From: Lachnotalea glycerini
GTDB lineage: Bacteria; Bacillota; Clostridia; Lachnospirales; Lachnospiraceae
Direction of reading: 5' to 3'
NCBI RefSeq assembly: GCF_003201285.1
Contig: NZ_QICS01000001.1
Coordinates: forward strand, 396,678 to 460,677
DNA: 64,000 nucleotides
Part shown: positions 44,641-53,414 of the stretch, piece by piece
How the letters are laid out: each line of letters starts with the position of its first letter
Numbering within the stretch: position 1 is the stretch's first letter
Notes under the pieces: generated by a model
Databases searched by the model: none
Seen by the model: only the letters and a program-made list of their open reading frames with translations
What the model was told of the DNA's origin: nothing
Translations under genes and position numbers: made by a program

Positions 44641-46365
44641 CTAGGAGGCCTTTCCATTTTGTTGTAATTGATATAATTTTTTATAGGTTATATTACTTTG
44701 CATTAAAGTATCATGAGAACCTTCCTCTATTTTTCCGCCTGGGTCAACGACTATAATTCGATTTGCATCCCTAATTGTTGAAAAGCGGTGTGCAATTAAA
44801 AGTGTCGTTCTTCCTAAGGAAAGCTGCTTTAACGCTTTATGTATTTCCATTTCATTTTCCGCATCAAGTGCAGAGGTCGCTTCATCCAAAATCAAGATTG
44901 GAGGATTTTTCAGAAACATTCTGGCAATGGACAGGCGTTGCTTTTGCCCGCCCGAGAGCTTAATTCCACGTTCTCCTATAACGGTTTTCATACCTTTTGG
45001 CTGACCTTGAATGAAGTCGTAGAGCATTGCCTTTTTTGCAGCCTCCCACAGTTCTTCTTCACTTGCCTCAGGTTTTCCAAAACGTATATTTTCCTCAATC
45101 GTACCTGAAAATAAAAATACATCCTGCGCTACCACACCTATTTGCTTTCGAAGTGATGACAGCTTTATTTTTTTTATATCCATTCCTTGTATTTTAATCT
45201 GTCCTTTTTCTATTTCATAAAAGCGAGGTATCAGATTACAAATCGTGCTTTTCCCGGCTCCTGAACTTCCCACGAAAGCAATCGTTTCTCCTTCTTTGAT
45301 TTCTAGAGAAAGCTGAGAAAACACCGGTTTTCCCTCATCGTACGAAAAAGCTACATTAGAAAATTCAATTTCTCCCTTTAGCTTGTCTACCTCAACTGCA
45401 TCTTGGGCATCTGCGATTTCCGGCTCAATCTGCATAATTTCCATAAAATTTTTAAAGCCTGCAATACCCTTTGGATAACGTGCTACAAAATTGCTAATCA
45501 TTTCAATAGGCTTTAGTACCATATTGGTCAAAAGGATAAAACTAAAAAATTGTCCTTCACTGATTTCCTGATGTAAGGTTAGCCATCCTCCGGTCAATAT
45601 AATGAGAACCGGTAATAGTTTTGTTACATAATATGTGATACCGTTACAGACAGCTACCCTTTTAAATCCTTCCTGCTGTTTGCTGCAATATTCTAACGTT
45701 ATATCCTGAAAACTTTTTCGTTGCTGTTCTTCATAAGAGTAAGCCTGTACGACTCGGATTCCCGCAAAATTTTCTTCAAGCTGTGCCGCCATTTCTCCTA
45801 CATTTCCGAAAAGCTCCCTGGAGGTGTTGACCATTTTTTTTGTAAAATTGATATTAATTCCAAGTAAAAGCCCTACATTGAGTAAAATCAGACCAGCAAG
45901 AAGCTTGCTGATTGAAAACATAATAATAACTGTCGTAATAAGCATGGAGCTAGCCACAATTAGCTGTTCTGGCGCATAATGTGCAACTGTTCCGATTTGA
46001 TGTAAATCATTGGAAACTCTGGCAATCAGTTGTCCCGTTTTATTGTTATCGAAAAAACGATAGGACATCTTTTGCAAGTGAGTAAACAAATCATTTCTCA
46101 TATCATTTTCAATATACATGCCAAGCTTTTCACCCCAATAATCAATGACCATATACAAAAATGTATTAAAAATATAAGCAATCAGCAATAGAACACCAAT
46201 TTTTATCATTTCAATCCATTTTCCCATCGGCAGCAACTCATCCACAATATGGCTAATCGCATAAGGAAATAAAAGCTCAATAATCGCCACGGCTACCGCA
46301 CATAATAAATCAATAATGAATAACGCCTGATAAGGCTTATAATATTTTAATGCTTGTTTTAACAT
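44641..46365 (-). CDS. Exporter-fold ABC transporter (membrane and ATPase domains fused)
   Basis: 574 residues. The N-terminal six-helix type I exporter domain (about 1-310) is followed by the ATPase: Walker A FVGSSGAGKSTICNLIPRFY, signature IKLSGGQKQRLSIARM, Walker B ILILDEATSALDAENE. It would work as a homodimer. In siderophore clusters such proteins either export a siderophore or, like YbtPQ and IrtAB, import the loaded form. It sits inside the metallophore operon between binding protein and permeases, so a role in traffic of the same compound is likely. It starts about 110 bases after a pair of hairpins and may be read from its own promoter or by readthrough. Confidence 0.85.
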   Translation of the reverse strand: MLKQALKYYKPYQALFIIDLLCAVAVAIIELLFPYAISHIVDELLPMGKWIEMIKIGVLLLIAYIFNTFLYMVIDYWGEKLGMYIENDMRNDLFTHLQKMSYRFFDNNKTGQLIARVSNDLHQIGTVAHYAPEQLIVASSMLITTVIIMFSISKLLAGLILLNVGLLLGININFTKKMVNTSRELFGNVGEMAAQLEENFAGIRVVQAYSYEEQQRKSFQDITLEYCSKQQEGFKRVAVCNGITYYVTKLLPVLIILTGGWLTLHQEISEGQFFSFILLTNMVLKPIEMISNFVARYPKGIAGFKNFMEIMQIEPEIADAQDAVEVDKLKGEIEFSNVAFSYDEGKPVFSQLSLEIKEGETIAFVGSSGAGKSTICNLIPRFYEIEKGQIKIQGMDIKKIKLSSLRKQIGVVAQDVFLFSGTIEENIRFGKPEASEEELWEAAKKAMLYDFIQGQPKGMKTVIGERGIKLSGGQKQRLSIARMFLKNPPILILDEATSALDAENEMEIHKALKQLSLGRTTLLIAHRFSTIRDANRIIVVDPGGKIEEGSHDTLMQSNITYKKLYQLQQNGKAS

Positions 46366-46476
46366 AATTTTTTCATCCCTATTTACGAATTAATATTATT
46401 TCCCTTTTAAAGCAAGGCAAGACAGTCACAAAGTGACTTCTTCTTTTTGCATTTGTATGCATCCTTCACGGATTAC

Positions 46477-46545
46477 TTTCTTAATCTGGCAGGCATTTCC
46501 TGCTAGATTAAGAAAGCAGATACAATCTGTTAAGCCTGTATCTGC
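46477..46545 (-). terminator. Tandem hairpins after the binding-protein gene
   Basis: Hairpin 1: TGTATCTGC/GCAGATACA (46516-46524 with 46537-46545), followed on the minus strand by TTTCTT. Hairpin 2: 17-base arms 46477-46493 and 46499-46515 with one wobble and a 5-base loop. They directly abut. Together they could terminate most transcripts after the binding-protein gene and let a fraction continue, setting a high ratio of binding protein to permease. Confidence 0.65.
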
Positions 46546-46565
46546 CCTTTTAGAATAGTAATTAA

Positions 46566-47600
46566 TTATTCTGCTGATAATGCCTCTGTAATAAAATTGA
46601 CGGTATATAACGTAGCAAGTGGGCTGGCTGCATGACCGCTGCCATCCAGACGATACACATGACCATCCTTAACTGCTTTTAGGGACTGCCATACAGAATT
46701 TTGCTCTAAGGCTTCAAATAAAGCTTCATCACCATCAAATACATTAACAAAAATATAATCAGGATTCATTTGTACAATTGCCTCCATCGATACCTGTTCA
46801 TAGGTTTCTGAGGTGGTGTATCCTTCCGGCAGATTAAGACCTAAGCCTGTTTCCTTATCGTATAAATCAGGGCGGTATGCACAATAGTATTTGTCCTCAC
46901 CCATAAGAGAGAATTGTATAACAGTCTGACCTTCATACTCTTTCGACAACTTCTCTCTGTCGTTAGCAAGCTTTTCATCAACTTCAGCAATTACTTCCTC
47001 TGCCTTATCCTGCTTATTTACAACTTTAGCAACCTCTCTTAAGCTCAATCTCCAATCCATTTTGGTATCATTTCCAAATACAGCAACAGGAGCAACCTTT
47101 TCCAAATTCTCGATATCCAAATTACTGATATCATAGCTTTGATCTAAAATAATATCCGGTTGAAGCTGTGCTAACAATTCTAAATTTACTTCACTTGCAC
47201 CAAGATCTGTGACACTGCTTACATCATAGCCTTCGAAAGCATCCCAGGTAGCGATATAATTTTCTGCTCCTGTAGCTGCTATCGGCATCACATCAAGCAT
47301 TACAAGAGTTTCCCAAAGTGGCAGATAATCTACTGCAATATTAACTGGCTCGTTTTCTATTGTCACTTCTCTGCCCGCTGCATCTGTATAAACATATGGA
47401 TAAGTAATAGAAGAGGCTTCCTCTTGAGAATCCTTTATCGTTTCTTTTTCACTGACCTGGGTTTGTGTATCACTTGCTGTTTCCTCTGTCGTTGTCGTTG
47501 CTTCTGCTAAAGAGTCTTCTGTCGTGCTTTGGCTTTGGCAGCCTGCCAATAAAGAGAATGACAGCGCACCAATAGTTATCATTGTTAAAGATTTTTTCAT
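46566..47600 (-). CDS. Metallophore-binding lipoprotein (FepB/BtuF fold)
   Basis: 344 residues. Lipoprotein signal with SFSLLAGCQS (lipidated Cys21), then a long Thr/Glu/Ser linker to about residue 65. The class III periplasmic-binding fold follows: TDAAGREVTIENEPVNIAVD, LELLAQLQPDIILDQSYDI, QMNPDYIFVNVFDGDE. It captures an iron or metal chelate, haem or corrinoid for the FecCD channel. A sigma-A promoter and a Fur-like box lie just upstream, and tandem hairpins just downstream. Ligand not determinable from the sequence. Confidence 0.92.
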   Translation of the reverse strand: MKKSLTMITIGALSFSLLAGCQSQSTTEDSLAEATTTTEETASDTQTQVSEKETIKDSQEEASSITYPYVYTDAAGREVTIENEPVNIAVDYLPLWETLVMLDVMPIAATGAENYIATWDAFEGYDVSSVTDLGASEVNLELLAQLQPDIILDQSYDISNLDIENLEKVAPVAVFGNDTKMDWRLSLREVAKVVNKQDKAEEVIAEVDEKLANDREKLSKEYEGQTVIQFSLMGEDKYYCAYRPDLYDKETGLGLNLPEGYTTSETYEQVSMEAIVQMNPDYIFVNVFDGDEALFEALEQNSVWQSLKAVKDGHVYRLDGSGHAASPLATLYTVNFITEALSAE

Positions 47601-47619
47601 AGTACACTCCTTTTGATTA

Positions 47620-47634
47620 TGAAATTCATTTTCA
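47620..47634 (-). promoter_or_regulatory. Fur-like box
   Basis: On the minus strand TGAAAATGAATTTCA is a 7-1-7 imperfect palindrome, 6 of 7 bases symmetric. It agrees with the Fur consensus TGATAATNATTATCA at 11 of 14 informative bases. It lies between the promoter and the start of the binding-protein gene and suggests iron repression. Confidence 0.6.
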
Positions 47635-47660
47635 TTTACAAGAGAGAATATAGCATAGGC

Positions 47661-47689
47661 ATTATAAAATTTGAATAGACTTTTTTCAA
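47661..47689 (-). promoter_or_regulatory. Sigma-A promoter of the binding-protein gene
   Basis: On the minus strand TTGAAA (47689-47684), 17 bases, TATAAT (47666-47661). A consensus promoter right behind the AraC gene's stop. The predicted start of transcription is near 47654, upstream of the Fur-like box. Confidence 0.8.
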
Positions 47690-47690
47690 T

Positions 47691-48521
47691 TTAACATGGA
47701 TATTTTTCAAATTGTTTTCTAAATATACTCGGTGATGTACCTGTATTTTGCTTAAAAATTCGACTGAAATGCAACGCATCCTCATAGCCTACCTGGTTTG
47801 AAATTTCAACAATCGTAAGATTACTTTCCAGCAAAAGCTCCTTTGCCCGTTTCATTTGGGTATCAATAATGTATTTTTTAGGAGAAATTCCCATCTTTTT
47901 TTGAAAATAATAATGAAACTGCTTTGCGTTTAGTTGAAAGTATTCTGCTATTTGTGCAATAGATAAATTTTTCTCCAAATGTGTGTGTATGTATTCTAAA
48001 ATTTCACTGATTTGTTCTCTTGGTTCTGGATTTTGCCGTGTTTGTGAAAAGGCCAGAATTTTAGATATCAGTTCATAAAGCAAAATTTTAGTCTTTAATA
48101 CATATTTGCTTCCATATTCCCTTTGCAAAAAGAGTATGGATTCTAAAAGCTTTCTGATTTCCATATTTTGGTCAGAAAATATCTGAACGCAATAATTCAA
48201 ATTTAAAAGGGATTCGATTTGATTATCCTGCTGCAAAACCTTGTAATGCAACAGGATAAATTCCCAATTATCTTCACCGATAACCTCTTTGTTTAAATCC
48301 ATATTAGAGCCTGCATGAAGAATCGTTCCCACTTTCAACTCATAATCTTGTTTGCTTACAGTAAACTTCGCTTTTCCTCCTATCGGAAATACAAGACCAC
48401 AGACTCCATTCATCGTATTTTGAGCAACCGCCTTGCTGCCGGGAGGTAATGACATATGATAGGCTCCATCCAATTCCAGATTTGCTTTCGCATATTGTAA
48501 TATTAAGTTATTATAATTCAT
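47691..48521 (-). CDS. AraC-family regulator of the metallophore cluster
   Basis: 276 residues from the ATG at 48521 (AGGAAAG upstream); open to 48539. The N-terminal 120 residues form a cupin-like ligand domain (VCGLVFPIGGKAKFTVSKQD). The C-terminal two helix-turn-helix units show LSIAQIAEYFQLNAKQFHYY and LTIVEISNQVGYEDALHFSR, ending GTSPSIFRKQF. Located directly before the binding-protein gene in the same direction, it resembles siderophore-sensing activators such as YbtA or Btr in position. It probably switches the operon on when the imported compound is present, on top of Fur control. Confidence 0.88.
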   Translation of the reverse strand: MNYNNLILQYAKANLELDGAYHMSLPPGSKAVAQNTMNGVCGLVFPIGGKAKFTVSKQDYELKVGTILHAGSNMDLNKEVIGEDNWEFILLHYKVLQQDNQIESLLNLNYCVQIFSDQNMEIRKLLESILFLQREYGSKYVLKTKILLYELISKILAFSQTRQNPEPREQISEILEYIHTHLEKNLSIAQIAEYFQLNAKQFHYYFQKKMGISPKKYIIDTQMKRAKELLLESNLTIVEISNQVGYEDALHFSRIFKQNTGTSPSIFRKQFEKYPC

Positions 48522-48608
48522 ATTGCTTTCCTTTTTCACTAAACACTTGTACTTGAAGTGTCAGGTAATTTTTTATATCAATAATGTTTTATTCCAAAAT
48601 TACGACAT

Positions 48609-48626
48609 AGTTAGTCTAAGCTAACT
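48609..48626. promoter_or_regulatory. Inverted repeat upstream of the AraC gene
   Basis: AGTTAG-TCTAAG-CTAACT, a 6-6-6 inverted repeat containing TTAG and CTAA half-sites like those of DtxR/IdeR-type iron regulators. It lies 88 bases before the AraC start. Suggestive only. Confidence 0.35.
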
Positions 48627-48744
48627 TTTGATTAATACTATATCATAATCTATAAGATAAAGCAATTTTAATTAAAGTTTTTAACATATGCTTTTACAGC
48701 GAGTTACCATAATCGGCAAAAGCTTACACAAAGTTCCATAAATC

Positions 48745-50244
48745 CTATTCAACTAAAGTGATCTCAGAGAAAGCTGCATTGTTATACTCCACACCCGAAA
48801 CAATATAGGTGGTAACGGAATTTGTCTTAAGTGTTGCCTGAAAACCCGAAGCATTGGCAGTCAACGGTTTAAGCTGCGCCCACTTCTCTCCACTTGACAT
48901 AGTACCGCTTGTCCGGATTACCTTTACACTCGCTCCAACTGCATGAAACAAAGATAAATCAAAATTATAATTTACATCAAAAGCCGACGCATTGACGGCA
49001 ACAATTATCAACTGTTTCCCCTTTACATCGTATGCTGCAAGCGTGTTAGAGCCGGTTGGTATAATTGTATAGCCTGGACGAATATATCTGGTAAATTGTC
49101 CAAATGCATAATATTTCATAGTAAGATGAATCGTTTGATTATCATGATCAGCAACTGCGATTCCCCAGTAACCTTTACTTCTGTCCACATCACCTGAATC
49201 CTGATTCCCCTGATAGCCATCCTTTGAAATATGATTATCTATTATATTCCATAATACCCAAGCAGAAGGTGTCATATTGTTCACATCTGTAATAATCCTT
49301 TGAGCCAGCCAAAGACCTGCACCCATTTCACCTGCATTCTCTCCTGCGGTAAGTCCGCCGTCCACCTCAGACATCCAAAGATTTTTATTTTCTTTTTGTG
49401 CAAGAGCCTTTATTCCGGCACGATTTGAACCACTGTAGGTATGTACATCAATTCTTCCTAACATGTTTTTTGCCTTCGTAGACAAAGCTTGATAGGATAC
49501 TATCTGGGTATCAATGCTCGTCTCATCCGTTCCCGTTACCATCAGGCTGTTCAATCCGTTTTTATCTAACGCCCCTCTTAAAGCTGTTATCATATTGGAT
49601 TGAGATTCGCCCTGATCAAAGTGACATCCCTCCTGCTTATTGCTATTTGCCATCCAATAGCTTGTATATGGCTCATTCATCGGTGAAATACTTTGAAAGG
49701 TGATTCCAAAGGATTTCTTGAAATGATATGCTACATCGGCAAGATATTTAGCAAAATCGTCATAACAATTATTATGTAAATTATTCTTTGAAGCATTTAC
49801 AGCACCACAACTGCATCCTGAGTTTGTCATGAAATAAGGTGGTGAATTGGAAAAAGCTTCAACAATTGCTTCCTTGCCACTCTCTTTTATACATTTTGTT
49901 AATATATTACGCTGATTATAATCTGCACTCCAATCATAATCCCAACTCAAATTATCTGTGTCTGAAGTGCCTGTCACATTTACTGCATAGCCTGGCACCT
50001 TGGAATCTGTTCTTGTAATGTGATTATGTGTCGGATCATCTCCGCCGCCAATATTGTACCTCATAATATTTAGACCTAAGCCAGTATTCTTATTATAGAA
50101 TAACTGAGCTGCCTGTGTGGCTAGTTGTTCCGAATAGCCGACTCGATTCGCCCACCAACAAAGGCTTGTTCCCCAACCCTCAAAAGCACCGTTAATCGCT
50201 AAAATAGAAACTACTTGATACATTTGATTTTTCAAAAATTTCAT
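48745..50244 (-). CDS. GH30 glycosidase, endo-beta-1,6-galactanase-like (subfamily 5)
   Basis: 499 residues, GGGAGG before the ATG. The catalytic barrel begins almost at once: NGAFEGWGTSLCWWANRVG, LGLNIMRYNIGGGDDPTHNH, EAFSNSPPYFMTNSGCSCG, then SPMNEPYTSYW (acid/base Glu191) and LWMSEVDGG (nucleophile Glu293). QEGCHFDQGESQ between them is characteristic of endo-beta-1,6-galactanases rather than of GH30 glucuronoxylanases. A C-terminal beta-sandwich closes the protein. No signal peptide is visible, unlike the other glycosidases here, so it may work inside the cell on imported galacto-oligosaccharides or be exported another way. With the GH43 enzyme it suggests use of type II arabinogalactan. 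Confidence 0.85.
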   Translation of the reverse strand: MKFLKNQMYQVVSILAINGAFEGWGTSLCWWANRVGYSEQLATQAAQLFYNKNTGLGLNIMRYNIGGGDDPTHNHITRTDSKVPGYAVNVTGTSDTDNLSWDYDWSADYNQRNILTKCIKESGKEAIVEAFSNSPPYFMTNSGCSCGAVNASKNNLHNNCYDDFAKYLADVAYHFKKSFGITFQSISPMNEPYTSYWMANSNKQEGCHFDQGESQSNMITALRGALDKNGLNSLMVTGTDETSIDTQIVSYQALSTKAKNMLGRIDVHTYSGSNRAGIKALAQKENKNLWMSEVDGGLTAGENAGEMGAGLWLAQRIITDVNNMTPSAWVLWNIIDNHISKDGYQGNQDSGDVDRSKGYWGIAVADHDNQTIHLTMKYYAFGQFTRYIRPGYTIIPTGSNTLAAYDVKGKQLIIVAVNASAFDVNYNFDLSLFHAVGASVKVIRTSGTMSSGEKWAQLKPLTANASGFQATLKTNSVTTYIVSGVEYNNAAFSEITLVE

Positions 50245-50628
50245 CTTTAAAACCTCCCTTTTTCCCTCACTCTTGCTACTTTATATCAATAAGCCCGCCT
50301 AAGCTTACCTCCTTTCTTTAGCACCGGATCCTTATTGAAATAACACCACATATATTAAATGTTACTATTTTAAAACTATTAAAATAGTCGTTTTTATTTA
50401 TATTATATAACTATAAAAACAAACTTTCAATATAACAATAAATATGAACCAATAAATTAGACTTTTACAATAAAAAAATGGCAAATTTATCAACTTTTTA
50501 AATAATTAATGATTATAATTTAAAATAATTTGTGATATGTAGATATTAAGTGGAATAATTTGTAATTTAAGAGCATAAAATGCTATATGTTAATTTTTTA
50601 GCAAAAAAACAAATAAGTGAGGTTATGC
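50245..50628. other. AT-rich divergent intergenic region
   Basis: 384 bases between the divergent GH30 and lipase genes, with long A/T runs. It must hold both promoters, but no pair of boxes was convincing by eye. No coding potential was seen. Confidence 0.4.
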
Positions 50629-51969
50629 ATGATGACAAAAATAATGAAAAGAAGCGCTATCTTTAATTTTTTCCTTTTATTTACAGTTTTTGCTTCTTCT
50701 GTAAAAGTGTTACCTGCTAATGCTGCTGAACGCACAGTTGATGCAGGCACTGACACATTCGATGATGCAAACGCAGACACTCTCAATGCTGCTTCAGCAA
50801 CGAACCATTATCCGATCATAATGGTACATGGTTTGTTTGGCTGGGGAAATGATGAACTATTTGATATCAATTATTGGGGTGGTAAAAACAGTTTAAGGGA
50901 ATTTCTAACCAATAATGGCTATACGGTTTATACTCCTACCATCGGATCGATTTCCAGCAACTGGGACAGAGCTTGCGAATTGTATGCCTACCTTGTAGGA
51001 GGAACAGTAGATTATGGACAAGTACATTCCCAAGCAATGGGACATGCCCGTTTTGGTAAAACATATCCTGGTGTTTATCGTGACCTTGGAACGGCTGATG
51101 AAAATGGAAACCTTAAAAAAGTACATTTGATGGGCCATAGCATGGGAGGTGAAACGATTCGCGTCTTAGCTCAGCTATTAGAAAATGGGGATTCTGATGA
51201 AATAGAGCAAAACACCTCTGATATCAGTCCTTTGTTTTGCGGTGGTCATCACTGGATAGAAAGCATTACAACGATAGCAACTCCACATGACGGCAGTCAA
51301 TATGATGAAATACAAGCTGCCTTTGAGCCATTCATACATAAATTCTTTGCATCGATTTCTGCAAAGGGTGGCGTGCTTGATTCTAACAATCCTTGCATTG
51401 ATTTAAAAATGGATCAATGGGGACTAAAAAAGAAATCCGATGAAACTTATACTGAATATATTGACCGCGTATTCGACAGTAATATATGGAAAAATACTAA
51501 GGATTTGAGTATTTGGGATTTATCCTTAGAGGGTGCTAAGGAATTAAACAGTTGGGTAAAAGCACAAAGCGACATCTACTATTTTTCCGTTGCCTGTGTT
51601 GATACGCATGCTAAAATATTTACGGGATATCATACACCTAACCTTAATATGAATTCGTTATTAATTAAAAGCTCTATTATTATGGGTAACTATACGAATC
51701 ATTCAGAAGGTAAAGTTTTGGTAGACAGTAGTTGGTGGCCAAATGATGGAATCGTAAGCGTTCGCTCCGCAATTGGACCTCATGAAGGCTCTGCTGACGA
51801 AATCATAGACTATAATCCAGATTCTCCTGTAAGAGGTGTGTGGAATTATATGGGTGAATTAGATGATGTCGATCACCTTGAGATCGTTGAACAAGAATCC
51901 TCTCATCAGAAAGAGTTACAGAATAAGTTTCTGGAATGGGCACAAATATTATCCCAATTACCAGATTAA
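50629..51969 (+). CDS. Secreted lipase, family I.5-like
   Basis: Hydrolyses acylglycerols outside the cell. The start at 50629 follows GTGAGG; a GTG at 50617 lies inside that ribosome site and is rejected. 446 residues with a signal peptide (SAIFNFFLLFTVFASSVKVL, cleavage near ANAAE). NHYPIIMVHGLFGWGNDE gives the oxyanion region, and HLMGHSMGGETIRVL holds the nucleophile Ser171. SSNWDRACELYAYLVGGTVD and MGHARFGKTYPG match the zinc-binding insert of thermostable Geobacillus-type lipases. Alpha/beta-hydrolase fold. Monocistronic, ended by a terminator. Confidence 0.9.
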   Translation: MMTKIMKRSAIFNFFLLFTVFASSVKVLPANAAERTVDAGTDTFDDANADTLNAASATNHYPIIMVHGLFGWGNDELFDINYWGGKNSLREFLTNNGYTVYTPTIGSISSNWDRACELYAYLVGGTVDYGQVHSQAMGHARFGKTYPGVYRDLGTADENGNLKKVHLMGHSMGGETIRVLAQLLENGDSDEIEQNTSDISPLFCGGHHWIESITTIATPHDGSQYDEIQAAFEPFIHKFFASISAKGGVLDSNNPCIDLKMDQWGLKKKSDETYTEYIDRVFDSNIWKNTKDLSIWDLSLEGAKELNSWVKAQSDIYYFSVACVDTHAKIFTGYHTPNLNMNSLLIKSSIIMGNYTNHSEGKVLVDSSWWPNDGIVSVRSAIGPHEGSADEIIDYNPDSPVRGVWNYMGELDDVDHLEIVEQESSHQKELQNKFLEWAQILSQLPD

Positions 51970-51982
51970 ATATTTTGCAAGG

Positions 51983-52017
51983 AAAAGAGTTCAAACATTA
52001 ACCCTTTGAACTCTTTT
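51983..52017. terminator. Bidirectional terminator
   Basis: AAAAGAGTTCAAA (51983-51995) pairs perfectly with TTTGAACTCTTTT (52005-52017). It serves the lipase gene and probably the convergent PPTase gene. Confidence 0.8.
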
Positions 52018-52068
52018 ATTCCTTAAGTGTGATAAAATGTCACTCATATAATCTTTATATTTTTATCT

Positions 52069-52773
52069 TTATTCTATTTGTAATGCCCAGTTAAAAAGGT
52101 CATATATAGATAATTTTACGATATCTTTTATTACATTATCTGTATTACATTTGGCACATAAAGCTACACAATGCATTTTGTCCAATTGTCCTTTTAAGAA
52201 AACATAATCATATTCAAGGTTCTCTTCATGATACAAGTAAATTTTGTTCTCCTTTTCCTCAAAGCGAAAAGAATCAAGCGCTATACCAAGTCCCTTTCCG
52301 ACAGCCTTAATATAGCTTTCCTTTAAGGTCCATAAGGAACAAAAAGCATAGGGCTGATTGTTAAGTGGCTGCTGCATGATATAGGAATACTCCTGATTTG
52401 TAAAGAAACGTTTCGCCAAATCTATATTACCATGAGCTACCATTTCAACATCAACTCCAAGAGGAATATCTCCAATTCCACATACAACCCACTCTCCAGA
52501 ATGAGAAATATTAAAATAAATGTCTTGGTATTTGGCCAGATACGGTTTACCATATTCATTATATTGAAATGTTACATCCTTCTTTGACAACTTGTAATGC
52601 CAGCATAATGCATATCTTAATACAATTTCAGCCATCAAGCTGCGCACTTTATCCTCTTCAAATCTATACTTATCTATTTTAGTTCTTCGTTCCTCAGAAG
52701 CAATCTGATAAAATATTTCATATTCTCTTTGCTTCAAACCTTCTGAACAATTAATTGCATATTGAAATACCAT
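52069..52773 (-). CDS. Sfp-type 4'-phosphopantetheinyl transferase
   Basis: 234 residues. It moves phosphopantetheine from CoA to carrier-protein serines. Motifs: LGVDVEMVAHGNID (magnesium ligands) and WTLKESYIKAVGKGLGIAL (catalytic Lys-Glu region). AKYQDIYFNISHSGEWV is also typical. The Sfp type usually activates peptide or polyketide synthases, but none is in the window; it may serve a siderophore or fatty-acid pathway elsewhere. AGGGGAT precedes the ATG. Confidence 0.9.
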   Translation of the reverse strand: MVFQYAINCSEGLKQREYEIFYQIASEERRTKIDKYRFEEDKVRSLMAEIVLRYALCWHYKLSKKDVTFQYNEYGKPYLAKYQDIYFNISHSGEWVVCGIGDIPLGVDVEMVAHGNIDLAKRFFTNQEYSYIMQQPLNNQPYAFCSLWTLKESYIKAVGKGLGIALDSFRFEEKENKIYLYHEENLEYDYVFLKGQLDKMHCVALCAKCNTDNVIKDIVKLSIYDLFNWALQIE

Positions 52774-52884
52774 ATTATCCCCTTAATTAATTTATTTCCC
52801 GTTGATATCTTGTTATCCTATCATATAAAATTGTAAAAAAACACCCATATAATCTTAAATATATGGATGATTCTTATGATTTAC

Positions 52885-53337
52885 TTAAAAATATTTATGA
52901 TTTCCCCAGAGATTACTTTTCTTTAAATCTAAATATTCATTATATGCTTTTTCTAAAATTTGCTTTTCATTTGAAAATTTTAATAGATGATAGGCCTCAT
53001 GAAATTTATAGTAACCTGAATCTATAAAAAATTCTTCACGCTGTGGTTTGCTGTAATAACTATCAGCCATCATTAAATACCAATGAACATCTTTTGCAAC
53101 TGTATCCTCAGGAACAGTAAATGTATATTGACTTTTTCCAATATACTTGATAATTGCAGCATTCACTCCGGTTTCTTCTAGAACTTCTCTGGCGGCAGTA
53201 TCCTTAAAATCTTCTCCCTCTTCCACAGTTCCCTTTGGTAAAACCCAGCCTTCATATTTGTTCTTAAAATTTTTATATAAGACTAATATTTTGCCCCGAA
53301 ATATAACCACACCGCCACAGCTAGTTGCTTCTATCAT
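52885..53337 (-). CDS. NUDIX hydrolase
   Basis: 150 residues from the ATG at 53337 (AGGAGGG 7 bases upstream; open to 53367). The Nudix box is complete: GTVEEGEDFKDTAAREVLEE followed by TGV. Members split nucleoside diphosphate derivatives such as dinucleoside polyphosphates or oxidised nucleotides. The substrate cannot be told. It lies 77 bases after the transpeptidase gene. Confidence 0.88.
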   Translation of the reverse strand: MIEATSCGGVVIFRGKILVLYKNFKNKYEGWVLPKGTVEEGEDFKDTAAREVLEETGVNAAIIKYIGKSQYTFTVPEDTVAKDVHWYLMMADSYYSKPQREEFFIDSGYYKFHEAYHLLKFSNEKQILEKAYNEYLDLKKSNLWGNHKYF

Positions 53338-53414
53338 TGCAATCCCTCCTGTATTATGGTGTGTCATCTATGACTGATTATAGTATAACCTTTTTGGCAT
53401 TTCCATGCAAGCAA

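Noticed and set aside
42546-47600. Cobalamin riboswitch controlling the FecCD genes
   Set aside because: No B12-box-like element was seen upstream of the binding-protein or permease genes; a Fur-like box was found instead.
48745-50244. GH30_8 glucuronoxylanase
   Set aside because: QEGCHFDQGESQ and the SGCSCGAVNASKNNL-type segment fit endo-beta-1,6-galactanases better.
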